Assembly: GCF_026151205.1 (NCBI RefSeq) | Contig: NC_087075.1 | Location: forward strand, 6,280,858 to 6,344,857 | Length of the DNA stretch: 64,000 nucleotides | Origin: Bolinopsis microptera | Lineage: Eukaryota > Ctenophora > Tentaculata > Lobata > Bolinopsidae | Reading direction: 5' to 3' | Part shown: in pieces, positions 31,442-43,385 of the stretch | Layout of the letters: the number at the start of each line of letters is the position of its first letter | Numbering within the stretch: position 1 is the stretch's first letter | The notes under the pieces: generated by a model | Told to the model about the DNA's origin: nothing | Seen by the model: the letters and a program-made list of their open reading frames with translations, nothing else | The model's database searches: none | Translations under genes and position numbers: made by a program

Positions 31442-33357
31442 CTACTGATGAGATCCAAAGCCTCCACGATGGTTTCCGGGATTAAATCCACCATGGTGAT
31501 GCCCTGGCCCAGGATTGAAACCACCATGATGATGTTCTGGTCCAGGATTGAATCCTCCATGGTGATGTCCTGGCCCAGGATTGAAACCACCATGGTGATG
31601 CTCTGCCCCGGGATTAAATCCACCATGGTGATGCTCTGGCCCAGGATTGAGACCACCATGGTGATGCTCAGGCCCAGGATTGAATCCTCCATGATGATGT
31701 TCTGGCCCAGGATTGAAACCACCATGGTGATGTCCTGGCCCTGGATTAAAGCCTCCATGGTGATGCCCTGGGTTAGGATTGAATCCACCATGGTGATGAC
31801 CACCTGGAGATGGATTGGTTAGATTAGAGGTTAAGCTATGAAAACATCCAGAGCAGTAGCATAGGATAAATGAGTCTTCATTTGTCTAGTAGGAATAGGG
31901 TTAGAAATAGAGCAACACACTCTATAACTACAACAAGGACATGATCGTACTTATATTTAAAACAAATCATTTAACCGAAAAAAAAGATAATTACTCCCGC
32001 ATTGTGGCTGTAAAGATAACGCTTTTAAGATAACAAACCTTTAACAACAACATAGGAATAATCGTGAGTCTCATGCTCCTTCCCTCCCCAACTGTACCAT
32101 CCTTTTACCCCGTTCGATTTGCCGGGAATCTTCCCGTGGCTGGTATGGTGACAAATAACCATGTAGTATGTTCCGTTGGGCTGATGGCCGGCAACAGCTC
32201 CTTTCGGTGGAGATCTGGGAGAGATGACGTCACGTGATGTTATGAGATGACGTCACGTGATGTTTTGAAATGACGTCACGTGATGTTATGAAATGACGTC
32301 ACGTAATCCAAATAATTGCGGATAAGATATAGGAGCAGCAAGCGTGATGCAGTTTATACGTCAAGGGATATGATAGATTATGCTAAAAAATGCTAAAACT
32401 TACTGTTTTTTGTGGAACAAATAACAGTAAACTTAATGTTTTCTGTGGTAACAAATTATAGTAAACTTACTGTTTTTTGTGGTAACAAGTAAACTTACCG
32501 AGATTTCTCCAAGACCACGTGGGTACCAGGGTGAGCTTTAGCGTACTGGAAGTCAGTGGTCTCGTGTTCTTTTCCGCCGTGTGCGTACCACGCTTTGTTT
32601 TGCTTAGCCTGTACATGTTATCATGATATTTATAGTAATATCAAATAGTAGTGGAATTTGGGGAAATGGCATTTGTCTTCAAGCTTAGATTAAGAATTCG
32701 ATATTAACTGTGGTCCGACAGAAACGTCCAAAAAGTTTAGCAATTTACTACTTGGAGGTATTTAATTTGTCAAACAGTGAACATGAAATTTGAAAACGTC
32801 GTTAAGTTAGAAACGTTATCTGATGACGGCACTAATTTATGCGATGACGTAAATAAATTATGTGATGACGTCACGATGTCTGTGGTCCCCTTGACCGAAA
32901 ACTCGCGGTTTTGACTAAAATTTTGATCAGTGACCAATCAGTGAGGTCGGTGAGACTGACACAATTCGCCATCAAGGTACTGAGCAGTATACCTGGAGAA
33001 AACTTTGATGCAATGAACATTTTTAATATGTCCTATTGGTAGGGCATTTTTTCACAAGGTCACTGAGGATGACACAAGACACCATTGAGTTACTCAAAGT
33101 TCTATTCCCAAAGAAAGCTTTGATAAACGGAAAATCATCAAAATATAAAAAGAGATTTTGGAAGAATTTTAAGAGAAGCTTTTATGCAGCATGCAGAAAA
33201 GCTCCTCCTCAAAAATCTGACGTACCTTTGCTGGAATCTGTCCGTGGGGAGTGTTAGCTATTACACACCACAAGTGACCTGATCCGTCGTTCTGGTGACC
33301 CTGTTTGAAACTATCACAAGGAGGGATCTGACCCATGTTCTGCACCAGGTCATACAT
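31442..33357 (-). CDS. DM9-domain protein with His-Gly-Asn-Pro repeat tail (4 exons)
   Basis: Minus-strand exons 33226-33357, 32499-32608, 32039-32214 and 31442-31803 total 780 nt (259 residues plus stop), all in phase. Residues 1-139 form a tandem DM9 pair (also called DUF3421): WCVIANTPHGQIPAKV with WYAHGGKEHETTDFQY, then PPKGAVAGHQPNGTYYMV with KSNGVKGWYSWGGKEHETHD. Residues about 140-259 are about ten repeats of HHHGGFNPGP(G/E). DM9 proteins are known as mannose-binding lectins, for example in oysters; the His clusters suggest metal binding, which is inference. There is no signal peptide, so it is probably cytosolic or released by an unconventional route. The ATG at 33357 gives the usual DM9-pair length. 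Confidence 0.85.
32221..32310. promoter_or_regulatory. four tandem CRE/E-box units in an intron
   Basis: A 23-bp unit with TGACGTCACGTGATGTT occurs four times (the last one altered) beside the acceptor of exon 3 of the DM9 gene. Each intact unit overlaps a perfect CRE (TGACGTCA) with a perfect E-box (CACGTG). Regulatory function is inferred. Confidence 0.55.
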
Positions 33358-33498
33358 CTTGCTATATAGTTCATAGTTTTAATTAGTTAATAGTTTAAAT
33401 AAGTTAAATCTTAACTTTAAGACGTGCAATTGATGCAGGAACAGAATGATACAATTTTGAAATGGAAATAACTTTGCGGTCTCCAGAAATTTTGTAAA

Positions 33499-34610
33499 AT
33501 ATGACAAATCATATTTAGTGGTTACTCTAGTAAGACAAACGAGCGGTGTAGACATACTGTTGTCTGTTTCAGTTTGATACTGGTGTCATGCCCTAATGCT
33601 TACAATATTTTTGATTCTCACAACGGCTAATAAATCACATGCACATTAATTGCAATTAAAAATACGAGTCTTAAAATAAAATTCGTTGGAAAAAATCAGC
33701 TAAAACAATAATATCTATATTGGTATTAATAATAATAATTAATTTTAACAGATAAAACAATAATATCTATATTGGTATTAATAATAGTAATTACTATTAT
33801 ATCTATAATGGTATTAATAATAGTAATTACTATTATATCTATATTGGTATTAATAATAGTAATTACTATTAACAAATATCATTTGAAAGCAAAATCAAGG
33901 ATGCGCTGACTAATGAAAGTAATGCGGCTCTGAAAATTATTCTAATGAAAATAATAAAAATTAGTTAAACTATATTATTGTATCAACAGAATTTGTAGTT
34001 GATAGAAATAAAAATGTTTGCCTCGAAGAAGTGCAAGTTTTAACTTTCAGCCTTAATATGACAAATCATATTTAGTGGTTACTCTAGTAAGACAAACGAG
34101 CGGTGTAGACATACTGTTGTCTGTTTCAGTTTGATACTGGTGTCATACCCTAATGCTTACAATATTTTTGATTCTCACAACGGCTAATAAATCACATGCA
34201 CATTAATTGCAATTAAAAATACGAGTCTTAAAATAAAATTCGTTGGAAAAAATCAGCTAAAACAATAATATCTATATTGGTATTAATAATAGTAATTAAT
34301 TTTAACAGATAAAACAATAATATCTATATTGGTATTAATAATAGTAATTACTATTATATCTATAATGGTATTAATAATAGTAATTACTATTATATCTATA
34401 TTGGTATTAATAATAGTAATTACTATTAACAAATATTATTTGAAAGCAAAATCAAGGGTGCGCTGACTAATGAAAGTAATGCGGCTCTGAAAATTATTCT
34501 AATGAAAATAATAAAAATTAGTTAAACTATATTATTGTATCAACAGAATTTGTAGTTGATAGAAATAAAAATGTTTGCCTCGAAGAAGTGCAAGTTTTAA
34601 CTTTCAGCCT
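33499..34610. repeat. 556-bp tandem duplication
   Basis: Copies 33499-34054 and 34055-34610 are nearly identical, starting AATATGACAAATCATATTTAG. Each contains a small internal array of TATATCTATAATGGTATTAA-like units. No gene is seen. Confidence 0.93.
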
Positions 34611-34650
34611 TATCGTTATCAGAACAGAACATGACACTATTACCTCATAA

Positions 34651-36700
34651 AAATACAGGGTCATCACTCCACTAACTTTTAGATAAAAGAGAAATTTGAT
34701 CAGGACACTCCTTGGAATGCGGTGATGTGACGCATTTTATCTTACACGGGACTAAGAAATGCAAGAGAAAATACTGCAGTCAGCGTGACTACAATTACTC
34801 TTTAGTGGATATAAAGGATATAATTTAAGCTCAAAGGATGTAGTCATAAGGATGGAGTCATAAGGATGTAGTCATAAGGATGGAGTCATAAGGATGGAGT
34901 CATAAGGATGGAGTCATACGGATGGAGTCATAAGGATGGAGTCATAAGGATGGAGTCATAAGGATGGAGTCATAAGGATGGAGTCATAAGGATGTAGTCA
35001 TATTAGAAACGCGCTGGATAGGTTATCAGTCAGCACAATAATAATCACAAAACATGTTTTGAAGTGAAAGTTTCATTTTAACTTGTAAGTGATATGAGCT
35101 TTATGAGTATTATATCTGAATTCAAGAAAAGGAAACTACTCCTTGAGGAGGAAAGCGCGGGGCAGAGGATCAAGTGAAACAAAATTTTAGTAAAGAAATA
35201 TAATTAATAGAAAAATGGTTTAGTAATTAAGAAACCAATAAACCGGGATGAGACACTTTAAAATACAGGGTTATCACTCCACTAACTTTTAGATAAAAGA
35301 GAAATTTGATCAGGGCACTCCTTGGAATGCGGTGACGTGACGCATTTTATTTTACACGAGAAATACAAGATAAAATACTGCAGTCAGCGTGACTACGACT
35401 ACTCTTTAGTGGATATAAAGGCTATCTATAAAGCTCAAAGAATGGAGTCATAAGGATGGAGTCATAAGGATGTAGTCATATTAGAAACGCGCTGGATAGA
35501 GTATCAGTCAGCACAATAATAATCACAAAACATGTTTTGAAGTGAAAGTTTCATTTTAACTTGTAAGTGATATGAGCTTTATGAGTATTATATCTGAATT
35601 CAAGAAAAGGAAAGTACTCCTTGAGGAGCAAAGCGCGGGGCAGAGGATCAAGTGAAACAAAATTTTAGTAAAGAAATATAATTAATAGAAAAATGGTTTA
35701 GTAATTAAGAAACCAATAAACCGGGATGAGACACTTAAAAATACAGGGTTATCACTCCACTAACTTTTGGATAAAAGAGAAATTTGATCAGGATACTCCT
35801 TCGAATGCGGTGATGTAATACATTATTACACGAGAAATACAAGAGAAAATACTGCAGTCAGCGTGACTACGACTACTCTTTAGTGGATATAAAGGCTATC
35901 TATAAAGCTTAAAGAATGGATTCGTAAGGCCAGGATGGAGTGATAAGGATAGAGTCATAAGGATGGAGTCATAAGGATGGAGTGATAAGGATAAAGGATG
36001 GAGTGATAAGGATGGAGTGATAAGGATGGAGTGATAAGGATGGAGTGATAAGGATGGAGTGATAAGGATGGAGTGATAAGGATGGAGTGATAAGGATAGA
36101 GTCATAAGGATGGAGTCATAAGGATGGAGTCATAAGGATGGAGTCATTAGGATGGAGTCATAAGGATGGAGTGATAAGGATAAAGGATGGAGTGATAAGG
36201 ATGGAGTGATAAGGATGGAGTGATAAGGATGGAGTGATAAGGATGGAGTGATAAGGATGGAGTGATAAGGATGGAGTGATAAGGATGGAGTGATAAGGAT
36301 GGAGTGATAAGGATGGAGTGATAAGGATGGAGTGATAAGGATGGAGTGATAAGAGAAGCGCGGGCACTGGGCAGGGAATCAGGCAGCACAATAATATTCA
36401 CAAAACATGTTTTAAAGTAGAAGTTCCACTTTAACTTGTAAGTGATATGAGCGGGGCTATTATATTTGAATTCAAGCGAAGGAGCAGCTCTGAAACTACT
36501 CCTTGAGTAGCAAATCGTGGGGCAGGATTCAAGAAAAGATTCAAGAAAAGGATCGCACTTTCATTTCCTAGAAATATAGAAAAATTCTATTTCGGGCAAT
36601 GCTTATGTTGAGTCTCCACCAGATAAAAATATTTTTTGTACATTGTGAGGATTTTGGTACAGAAATATAAATGATATAAAAAAGGTTTAGTGAGCTACAC
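34651..36700. repeat. three-copy tandem repeat with 14-bp minisatellite
   Basis: Units start at 34651, 35261 and 35739 with AAATACAGGG(G/T)TATCACTCC-type sequence. Each holds a GGATGGAGTCATAA (or GGATGGAGTGATAA) array at about 34850-35000, 35440-35480 and 35940-36355, then a conserved block ending near CAGAGGATCAAGTG. Copies 1 and 2 share a 27-codon open frame (MSFMSIISEFKKRK start) of doubtful meaning; copy 3 has lost it. Confidence 0.9.
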
Positions 36701-37838
36701 CAAAAAAACCTGGCCAGGGCCTAACTTCAAAAGTAAAAGAGCTAGAGGCTTCTGTTTTTTTTTGCAAAATGTGCGCCTTGTAAAAATAACGTTTCCCCCA
36801 GGGAGAAAATTCAAGACAGACGTAGATTTTGAGTCATCTTAAAATCTTCAGAAAAGTCTCATTTTGGGCCGATCAAAACTTTGCAGATTTCTGTACTCGG
36901 ATTGGCTGAATTGTGTCACGTGCTAGCTGCTTGAACATTGGAATGCACCGCGCGTGCAAATCATTTAATGTCGCGCGAGCGTGCTAAATCACTTTACACA
37001 TTACAGTCGATCTTCGAGATTGTTCCAAAAGGGCCCCCGTCGCGCGCTAGCTCGAGCCATCTGTTTATTAAATTATACCACCTCTATATTCTATAAGTAA
37101 CACGGCCAGCCAGACTGAGCCAGTAAGGTTTGGTGGGTGTGACTCAATATGCATGTGGCTACTTTTTGATTGTATAAAATCAGGTCTGTGATTTATGAAC
37201 TATCATTACACATTACTGCCGTTTATTATACTTAAAACGTTATTGGATTGATTTAGGGAAGTGGTCTTTTACTCTTGGTTACGGTTTAAAGTATCAAAAT
37301 GAAGAAACGAAATTTAGGAGAAATATTTCAAACTGATATTAATTGATTCATTCATATTCTAAAACAAAAATATTTAATTTAACGTCGTAACTCAAGTGAA
37401 TCAAAAAGATATCCCCAAATTAATTGTAATTTATAAATTAGTTCATTACAAAAATCATAAGCCATTAATACTAAAATGTTGTTTAGAGAAGGTTCGCATT
37501 ATGTCACCAGCTAAATAAGTTTTATCTTGTTTTTTAAATTGTTAACTCTTATAACACTAGACGAAGCTAGTGACAGAAATGTCACTAGCTTAATAAATCC
37601 TCATCTTAAGCTGCGTATCATTGTGTCTTTTCCTGGTTTCGTAAATCTGCAGGGACAGAATAATATGTTAAGGTGACAAACATATCATTTTAAGAAGTGG
37701 TGAATATTTAGGTTTTATCAGGTGGTAAATAAAAAGATAGCGTTTTTATTTTTCTAGTATTAAGGTTTACCATGCCATTAAAAACTTGATCAGTTATTTT
37801 AACGACCAAAACCTTAAAATGACAAGGTACCGCGAGAT
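36701..37838. other. intergenic region, CpG-richer start of the LamG-array side
   Basis: About 36900-37060 is less AT-rich, with several CGCG words and a CACGTG. From about 37130 the sequence matches the region downstream of the other LamG gene copies, but without the SINE. No gene is seen. Confidence 0.4.
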
Positions 37839-39375
37839 TTATTGTTGTTCGTTGGTACAGTGATGTTCCTTCAGGTGGGATATTAAGCTATCATCTATGA
37901 CATGCCCTTCAAACTCAGCTAGAAGTTCCCATCTTTCCCTCAAATCTTGCATCATGGCGGCAGTCACTTCCTGAAAAAACTCATTAAAGATAATTTGTAA
38001 TTTCCTACAATCTTCAGCACAAACCATACCTCATATATTCATTTTGTTGGCATAACAAGATGAAATAAATAAACCCCCGATTAATTATTTACTAATTTAC
38101 TACAACTCATAATATTATCTTCACCTTATTATAGAACTCAGACAGTCGGAGGATTGTCCAGCGGTTGTTGCAGCCCCCCTCAGATTCTTCTGTTGGCGCA
38201 GCCGTTGTAGGAATCCCAGTGGTTGGTACAGCAGTGGTTGGTACAGCAGTGGTTGGTACAGCAGTGGTTGGTACAGCAGTGGTTGGTACAGCAGTGGTTG
38301 GTACAGCAGTGATTGGTACAGCAGTGGTTGGTACAGCAGTGGTTGGTACAGCAGTGGTTGGTACAGCAGTGGTTGGTACAGCAGTGGTTGGTACAGCAGT
38401 GGTTGGTACAGCAGTGGTTGGTACAGCAGTGGTTGGTACAGCAGTGGTTGGTACAGCAGTGGTTGGTACAGCAGTGGTTGGTACAGCAGTGGTTGGTACA
38501 GCAGTGGTTGGTACAGCAGTGGTTGGTACAGCAGTGGTTGGTACAGCAGTGGTTGGTACAGCAGTGGTTGGTACAGCAGTGGTTGGTACAGCAGTGGTTG
38601 GTACAGCAGTGGTTGGTACAGCAGTGGTTGGTCCAGACGTGGTAAGAATCCCAGTGGTTGGCTCGTGTGTGTGATCCGGACAGGTCAAGTTTAACTTCAC
38701 AATGTTTCCATGTTTTTCCGTATCATCGGAAAGTAGCGTCTCCCACGAAAGATGGGTGTCAGTTTCAAGCGTTTCTTCAAAGCTGGAACAGATGCCTGAC
38801 TTGTACATTTTGGCTACCTCTTGTTCGGTCAGTTCTCTTTTCAGGATGTTCAACTTTGTGATTTCACCTCCGAATGAGGATTCATTAACAAACGAAGCCT
38901 CCATCTTGTAGGTGGTATGTTATTGTCCGATAACGAGAGAGCTGGTTGTGTCAGATAACTTACGTCCAGAGTACGACGGGACAGTCCCAATCTGCACGCC
39001 ATTGTAGAAGAGGGTGGTCTTCCCGCTGCTGTAAGACCATGTAATGCAAAGATGGTACCACTCCGAATGTACCGGAGTCTGACTCTTTGGAATGTAGCCA
39101 GACAAGAGATAAGCCCAGCCAAGGTTATCAGAGAGAAGTATCGCATGGACCCTATCCACAGTCCTGTAATGAAGCCACGTTCCTCTACGAGAAGTAGGAC
39201 TCAATTGCTTTATCCAGGCACAGATTGACACCTCTTCCTCTAGTGGGGACATGTCCGGGGCAATCATTATATAACTTGAGGTATCATAACCAAACTTTAG
39301 AGCAACGTGGGGTTTGTCCGAGATCACAGCTGTCAGAAAGAGGAGTATTAGAAGCGAGGTTCTGTACGCAGTCAT
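37839..39375 (-). pseudogene. LamG/mucin-stalk secreted protein copy K1, nonsense mutation
   Basis: Minus-strand exons 38125-39375 and 37839-37970 would give 460 codons. The layout is signal peptide (MTAYRTSLLILLFLTAVIS), a ConA-like LamG/pentraxin-type domain (VSICAWIKQL, SEWYHLCITW, FGGEITKLNILKRELTEQEV), about 28 PTTAV units, and a helical end from exon 2 (LRERWELLAEFEGHVIDD). The frame is broken by one TAA at 38920-38922, where K2 has TAT (Tyr) and K3/K4 have TTT (Phe). All else stays in frame. It may be a young pseudogene, a truncated product, a read-through case or a sequence error. The PTTAV stretch is the longest of the four copies. Confidence 0.85.
38210..38640 (-). repeat. 15-bp coding minisatellite (PTTAV), about 28 units
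   Basis: Nearly perfect 15-bp units (GTGGTTGGTACAGCA on the plus strand) encode Pro-Thr-Thr-Ala-Val. The Thr/Pro-rich stretch suggests an O-glycosylated stalk. Open plus-strand frames across it are shadows. Confidence 0.95.
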
Positions 39376-39806
39376 GTTGTAGGTGGAGGTTGTTCGTACT
39401 AGTGGTCAGGATTCAGGAAGATTTATGACTTGTTTCCTTAAAACCACCGTTGCGTTTATTGATAAAAGTTCTTTGTTTCTTGAATAATGCTCCAACACGT
39501 GCAAATTCTTAGAGCGCATGTTCACTTATGAGAACACTCTCAATTTTTGTTCGAATTTTAGGGAAGGGCAGAATTCGGTTCCGAGAAAGTTAGTTTAACA
39601 AAAGGTACAGTGGAGCTGCACGTGCCTGCTTCACTTCTTTACTCACCAGTTGGTGTTATGAGGTTCAGGAACAAACACAGGCTCATGAACTAATAAATCC
39701 GTAAATGTTTTCACCATTTATTTAGTCTGACTACCTCTTCAAGGGAAATTTAAGATTTATTCCAAACAATAACAGTGCAGGTGGTTAAAGTTAACGTGTT
39801 TCTTTA

Positions 39807-39976
39807 TTAGCCATCTGACCGCGGTTTACTCTCCAGTTCAATGGAGTTAATTTCATCCTGCTGGATGAAATATCTATTCAAGTTTAAGTAATGCTTTTCA
39901 ACTCCAGGACTGTTAATGTGTTGTTCCACTAAATTAACACGACCATCTTGAGGATGACCTGACCAATTTTCGCCGT
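39807..39976 (-). CDS. conserved terminal-exon-like open frame (unit 1 copy)
   Basis: On the minus strand an acceptor (ATATCCAG) leads into an open frame of about 56 codons (GENWSGHPQDGRVNLVEQ, later YFIQQDEINSIELESK) ending in TAA. It looks like the last exon of an unrecognised gene upstream of the LamG copy. In the other three units (about 47356-47520, 54016-54180, 63416-63560) the Trp codon is TGA while the rest is well conserved, so those copies look broken or use another acceptor. Confidence 0.45.
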
Positions 39977-40189
39977 CTGGATATGAAGAAAATTATTGCG
40001 TTAAAAATCTTACTACTATCCGATAGATCCTTCCTAGGATTTGCTCTAACTTATCTACAAGACATGTTCAGATACTTACAGTTACAAAATAGTCACTCAT
40101 TGAAACTTATTATCCTATCTTTCAAATTCTAAGTTTAGTGGCCAGAGTGTTGTCTGTGAGAGCGAGGTAGCAGCGGCAGGGACATTTTT

Positions 40190-40345
40190 TTAAAGAGATT
40201 TGCTCTTCTGGAAACACCAAGCAGAGGAGAGGACGGTGTCATCAGATTTTTTCCTGCTGTAGATATATCCGTCAGAATCAAGCACCTGTTGACATCATCT
40301 GAAACAATTGAGGAACCTGGAGAAGGAATGCATGACCTTTGGCAC
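40190..40345 (-). other. conserved exon-like block near LamG unit 1
   Basis: The minus strand has an acceptor-like CTTCTCCAG then GTTCCTCAATTGTTTCAG and an open stretch. In the copies at 47735-47868 and 54398-54531 this reads VPQLFQMMSTGAIDSDGYIY, ending KSKSLK and stop. Units 1 and 4 are 2 bp shorter there, which breaks that frame. It may be an exon of the same unrecognised gene as 39807-39976. Confidence 0.35.
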
Positions 40346-40450
40346 GAACGTCTCTTGATACGAGAAACCCCCCCCCCCCCCCCCTTAGCAAGAGCTACCG
40401 TGTCTTATGTGATCTACGAGTCGAGCAGTCAGATATCATGTTTACTTCTT

Positions 40451-41703
40451 CAATTTTTTTCTTTTTTTTTTTAAATTTTCTTTTAATTTTTTAAATATGC
40501 AACCTACTAAAACCAATGGGGCCCTCCCCGGGGTCATTACTCTCGCATTTGCGAGAGTCGTCCCAAAGGTGTGAAAGTAGGTCAAGATTTGTTCACACCA
40601 AGCCCTGGCATCGCTATTTGCTGACCATATGCCTTCACTGAAGGTATGTTTTTAGAGAGTGGAGGCCAACCGTCAGCTTGGGATGCAGGGCCAAGTGGTC
40701 AACATCGTCAAGGCCCCCTTCCACATGGGCCATGTTGGTTTTGGCAGATACTGTGGTAATAAGATATGAAGTGAATGAGTGAAATGAAGTGATTGAAAAG
40801 GGTGTAAAAGAGGAAGAGCTTGTAAGGTAGTTTAGGAGTGGAAGGAAGCAGGGCATGTACTACAAAAAACAGTTAGTAGTACTGTAAGATAGTAACAATA
40901 ACCATTGATAATAAAATAACAAAGACAGCAATATAAATGGGGTGGACAATTTGCCCTAATCGGCCAAGATCGACACAATAGAACTTTTGTGGCCTATTTT
41001 GTCTCCTGTAAGTGAAAGTTTAAGAAGTTTGATATATCCCTGCCAGATCGGCATGTCCCCTGCCTGAAATCTTTTGCTAATGTACCATTTGGCAACAATA
41101 TTAAAATAATTTATAATTTGTGAAGTGTGATTACAAACTATAAAATTAATTTTATCGGGGTCTTTGTAATTTCTATCGATTTTCCTTTTTATAAAGTCTT
41201 CAAGTATTGTGATGAAGCTATTTGTGTGGATACAATGGAGATAGATATGAGGAATTGTTTCTAAGTATGTGTTACACAGGCTACACATGGGAGTATCTGT
41301 AACCATTTTCATTTTGTGTCTCATGTATCTACACGTCGTGATCCTCATTAAAAGTTTGTACTGAAATTGAATCAACTTAAAATTTTTAGATACTAAGAAA
41401 AATAGGTTGCTAAAAACGACCGCCCATTCTATTGGTTGATTATTTAGGTCAATAACCCATTGACGTAATGGGGACAGCTCGTTTGGGCAGATAGAGTCGT
41501 ACATTTTATCCCGAATTTTACTTCCCTTCACCTGTCCAGTTACAGAATGTAAAAATTTAAGTTTTATATTTGAGTCAACAAACTCAATATTCCTTGAGTT
41601 AATAGTGGGGCAGTTATATCTCCGTATCCCCATGATAATGTTACAGTACTCAGTTTTGGAGATAGTATTTGGAGACAACTCCCACTTGTTAATGAACATA
41701 TCG
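40451..41703 (-). mobile_element. LINE 3' end (5'-truncated), minus strand
   Basis: Minus-strand 40956-41699 encodes the C-terminal part of a non-LTR reverse-transcriptase polyprotein. It has a FQYKLLMRI...YMRH block and a Cys/His pair pattern CSLC followed by H...HC, typical of the region after the RT domain. A roughly 500-bp 3' UTR follows and ends in an A-rich tail (T-rich on plus at 40452-40490). The catalytic RT domain is missing. It lies between LamG unit 1 and the 6.6-kb units. Confidence 0.8.
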
Positions 41704-41764
41704 TAGTTAAGGATTTTAAAGGTACGTACCTTACAGCCATTTTTAAAGGTACGTACCGCCGGTA

Positions 41765-42138
41765 TAGTTGGTCAGTTTGTACAAAAGTCGTAAAAAATTC
41801 GTACAGTTCGGCACCTTTTTTCAGTTCGGGATTAGTTCGGGAAAAATTCGCCTCATAAATTTTCGAAAAGCTAATTGCAAAAATCTTATAATTTGAAATT
41901 AATGAGGGGTTTAAGTTTTGTGTTAAAATGGCGGCGAGAAACGATGACGTGCGGACGTGTTAATATTTTAAATCTGAAGTGTAACCTCCTGGACAGAGTT
42001 CGGACTGAAGTGTTCGGACTGAAGTGATTTAAAAACAAAATTGTTTCTTAAAATTCGGTAAAAATTCCTCGACAGCTTTTTAAAATTCGTACAGTTCGGC
42101 ACCTTTTAAAAGTTCGTACAGTGCGTACTGACCAACTA
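41765..42138. mobile_element. 374-bp inverted-repeat element (unit 2 copy)
   Basis: Ends TAGTTGGTCAGT and inverse ...ACTGACCAACTA, with further inverted blocks (GTACAGTTCGGCACCTTTT-type words). It is possibly flanked by GTA. Copies occur at 48380-48747 and 57375-57742 in the duplicated units. No coding capacity. Confidence 0.65.
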
Positions 42139-42189
42139 GTAACTACACTTACGGTACGTCGTACCGTAAGTGCTTCTCTTGTTAGGAAC

Positions 42190-42435
42190 TATATCAATGT
42201 CGGACAATGTCCTTGGCAACACGATTTACCGTAATATTTAGAGGCTGGAACAAGTTTGTCATGTTGGTGGGCACTATAGCTCATGAACTATGTTGTTGAG
42301 TGTCACAATTTCGTTGACTTTTTCCGCCAAGTGACCCTTGAAAACATCATATACTAGTAAAGGTGGGGAGGGGGCGCTTATTCGGCGGGGGGGGGGGGGG
42401 GGGGGCCAATAAGCTAAAGCAACGTTACGCCACTG
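42190..42435. mobile_element. fused pogo internal fragment and hAT-like MITE right end
   Basis: About 42195-42359 matches the transposase part of the pogo element in minus orientation (LVPANMTNLFQPL region). It is joined directly to a G-run and the right end GTTACGCCACTG of the hAT-like MITE. Copies lie at about 48805-49044 and 57800-58043. Confidence 0.75.
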
Positions 42436-42436
42436 T

Positions 42437-42690
42437 TCCAAACCCAGGCTACATAACATTATAATGACTTTGTTGTATCTTGTATGAAAAGCATTAATAT
42501 ATTATTTTCACTTTCCAATTATTCCAGGGGCAACAGATTTACAGATAAACTTGATATTTTACCAACACTCCCCGCATCGTCAGCTGTTCCTCCACAGACT
42601 TCAGCTTTCTCTTTCACTGACAAACTCATAGGAATTAAACCTTATTAAATCAATAAGGATATTGACATGATCCTTATTTCTACAATAAAC
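42437..42690 (+). pseudogene. copied fragment of glutaredoxin-like gene I (intron plus last exon), copy 1
   Basis: The segment matches 29605-29858 (end of the last intron, acceptor and last exon of gene I). About 30 nt just after the acceptor, including the CIEC codons, are deleted. Retained intron sequence shows a DNA-level copy. Further copies lie at 49046-49275 and 58045-58272. Confidence 0.88.
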
Positions 42691-43025
42691 AGAGTTTAAT
42701 TTGTTTAAGGTGATCATCTTGCAAGAGTGCTTGGTTCGGAGGCTGCATTGATTCTTGCACCTAAGCGCTTGATAATTTACATTTCCTACAAAGATTAACA
42801 TTTACCTCAGTAGCTCTGTAATAATTTCTGGACACTTTTGAGAGGAGGAGTTTCTAACCTCTCCCTCTATTTGCAGCTAATAATTTGTCAAATCTCTGGA
42901 TTTCGTTTTTTCTTTTGAACTAATTTTGCAGAGCAAATACATTCGTTTATTTGTGATTCAATAGTCAATATGCATGTGGTTACTTTTTGATTGTATAAAA
43001 TCAGGTCCGTGATTTATATGAACTA

Positions 43026-43385
43026 TTGTTCCAGGTAGCGCAGTTGGTTAGAACGCCAGCCTTACGATCGTTTGGTTGCGAGTTCGAATCCCACTGTCTG
43101 CCTGGTCGTGGGGTGAGCGTCGTCGACGTTCAGCTAAGGATCGTAAGTGGTCTATGCATCCCCCCGGTCTACTCAGCCGAATACTCGTGAAATCGAGTGT
43201 GAGGGTTAAATGAAGAGCTGCACATTGCAGCAAAGTCTCGGGCGAAGAAAGTATGGTACACACTACCTTAACCGTCACTGGCCAAATAAATCCTTCGGCT
43301 TCCTGTAATTGGCTGGTTGCACTTGTGTAACAATGTGGCTGAAGGAATACACCGAAGTAAAATAAGTGTCATGATAAAAATATTT
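43026..43385 (+). mobile_element. tRNA-headed SINE (unit 2 copy)
   Basis: The head has a clear Pol III A box (TAGCGCAGTTGG) and B box (GAGTTCGAATCCC), and ends that pair like an acceptor stem (CCAGGTA with TGCCTGG). The anticodon stem does not pair well, so it is not a functional tRNA call. An unrelated body of about 270 bp follows. The matching place in unit 1 (about 37195) lacks it, giving an empty site. The minus-strand open frame across it is not a gene. Confidence 0.8.

Noticed and set aside
31435-31822. 122-124 codon open frames of repeated Ile/Met/Ser type on both strands
   Set aside because: Other frames of the HHHGGFNPGP repeat exon; the chosen frame joins in phase to three DM9 exons.
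35896-36401. Minus-strand open frames of 69-84 codons with HPYHSILITPSLSL repeats
   Set aside because: Generated by the 14-bp minisatellite; frame changes between units and no conserved start.
38165-38674. Plus-strand open frames of 110-169 codons (VVGTA or VQQWL repeats)
   Set aside because: Shadow frames of the PTTAV coding repeat on the minus strand; the same applies at 44523-44717, 51117-51382 and 60124-60318.
43030-43105. Functional tRNA gene
   Set aside because: A and B boxes and an acceptor-like stem are present, but the anticodon stem pairs poorly and a long SINE body follows; called as a SINE head instead.
43048-43278. 76-codon minus-strand frame, repeated at 49667 and 58665
   Set aside because: Antisense of the tRNA-headed SINE; conserved only because the units are recent duplicates.
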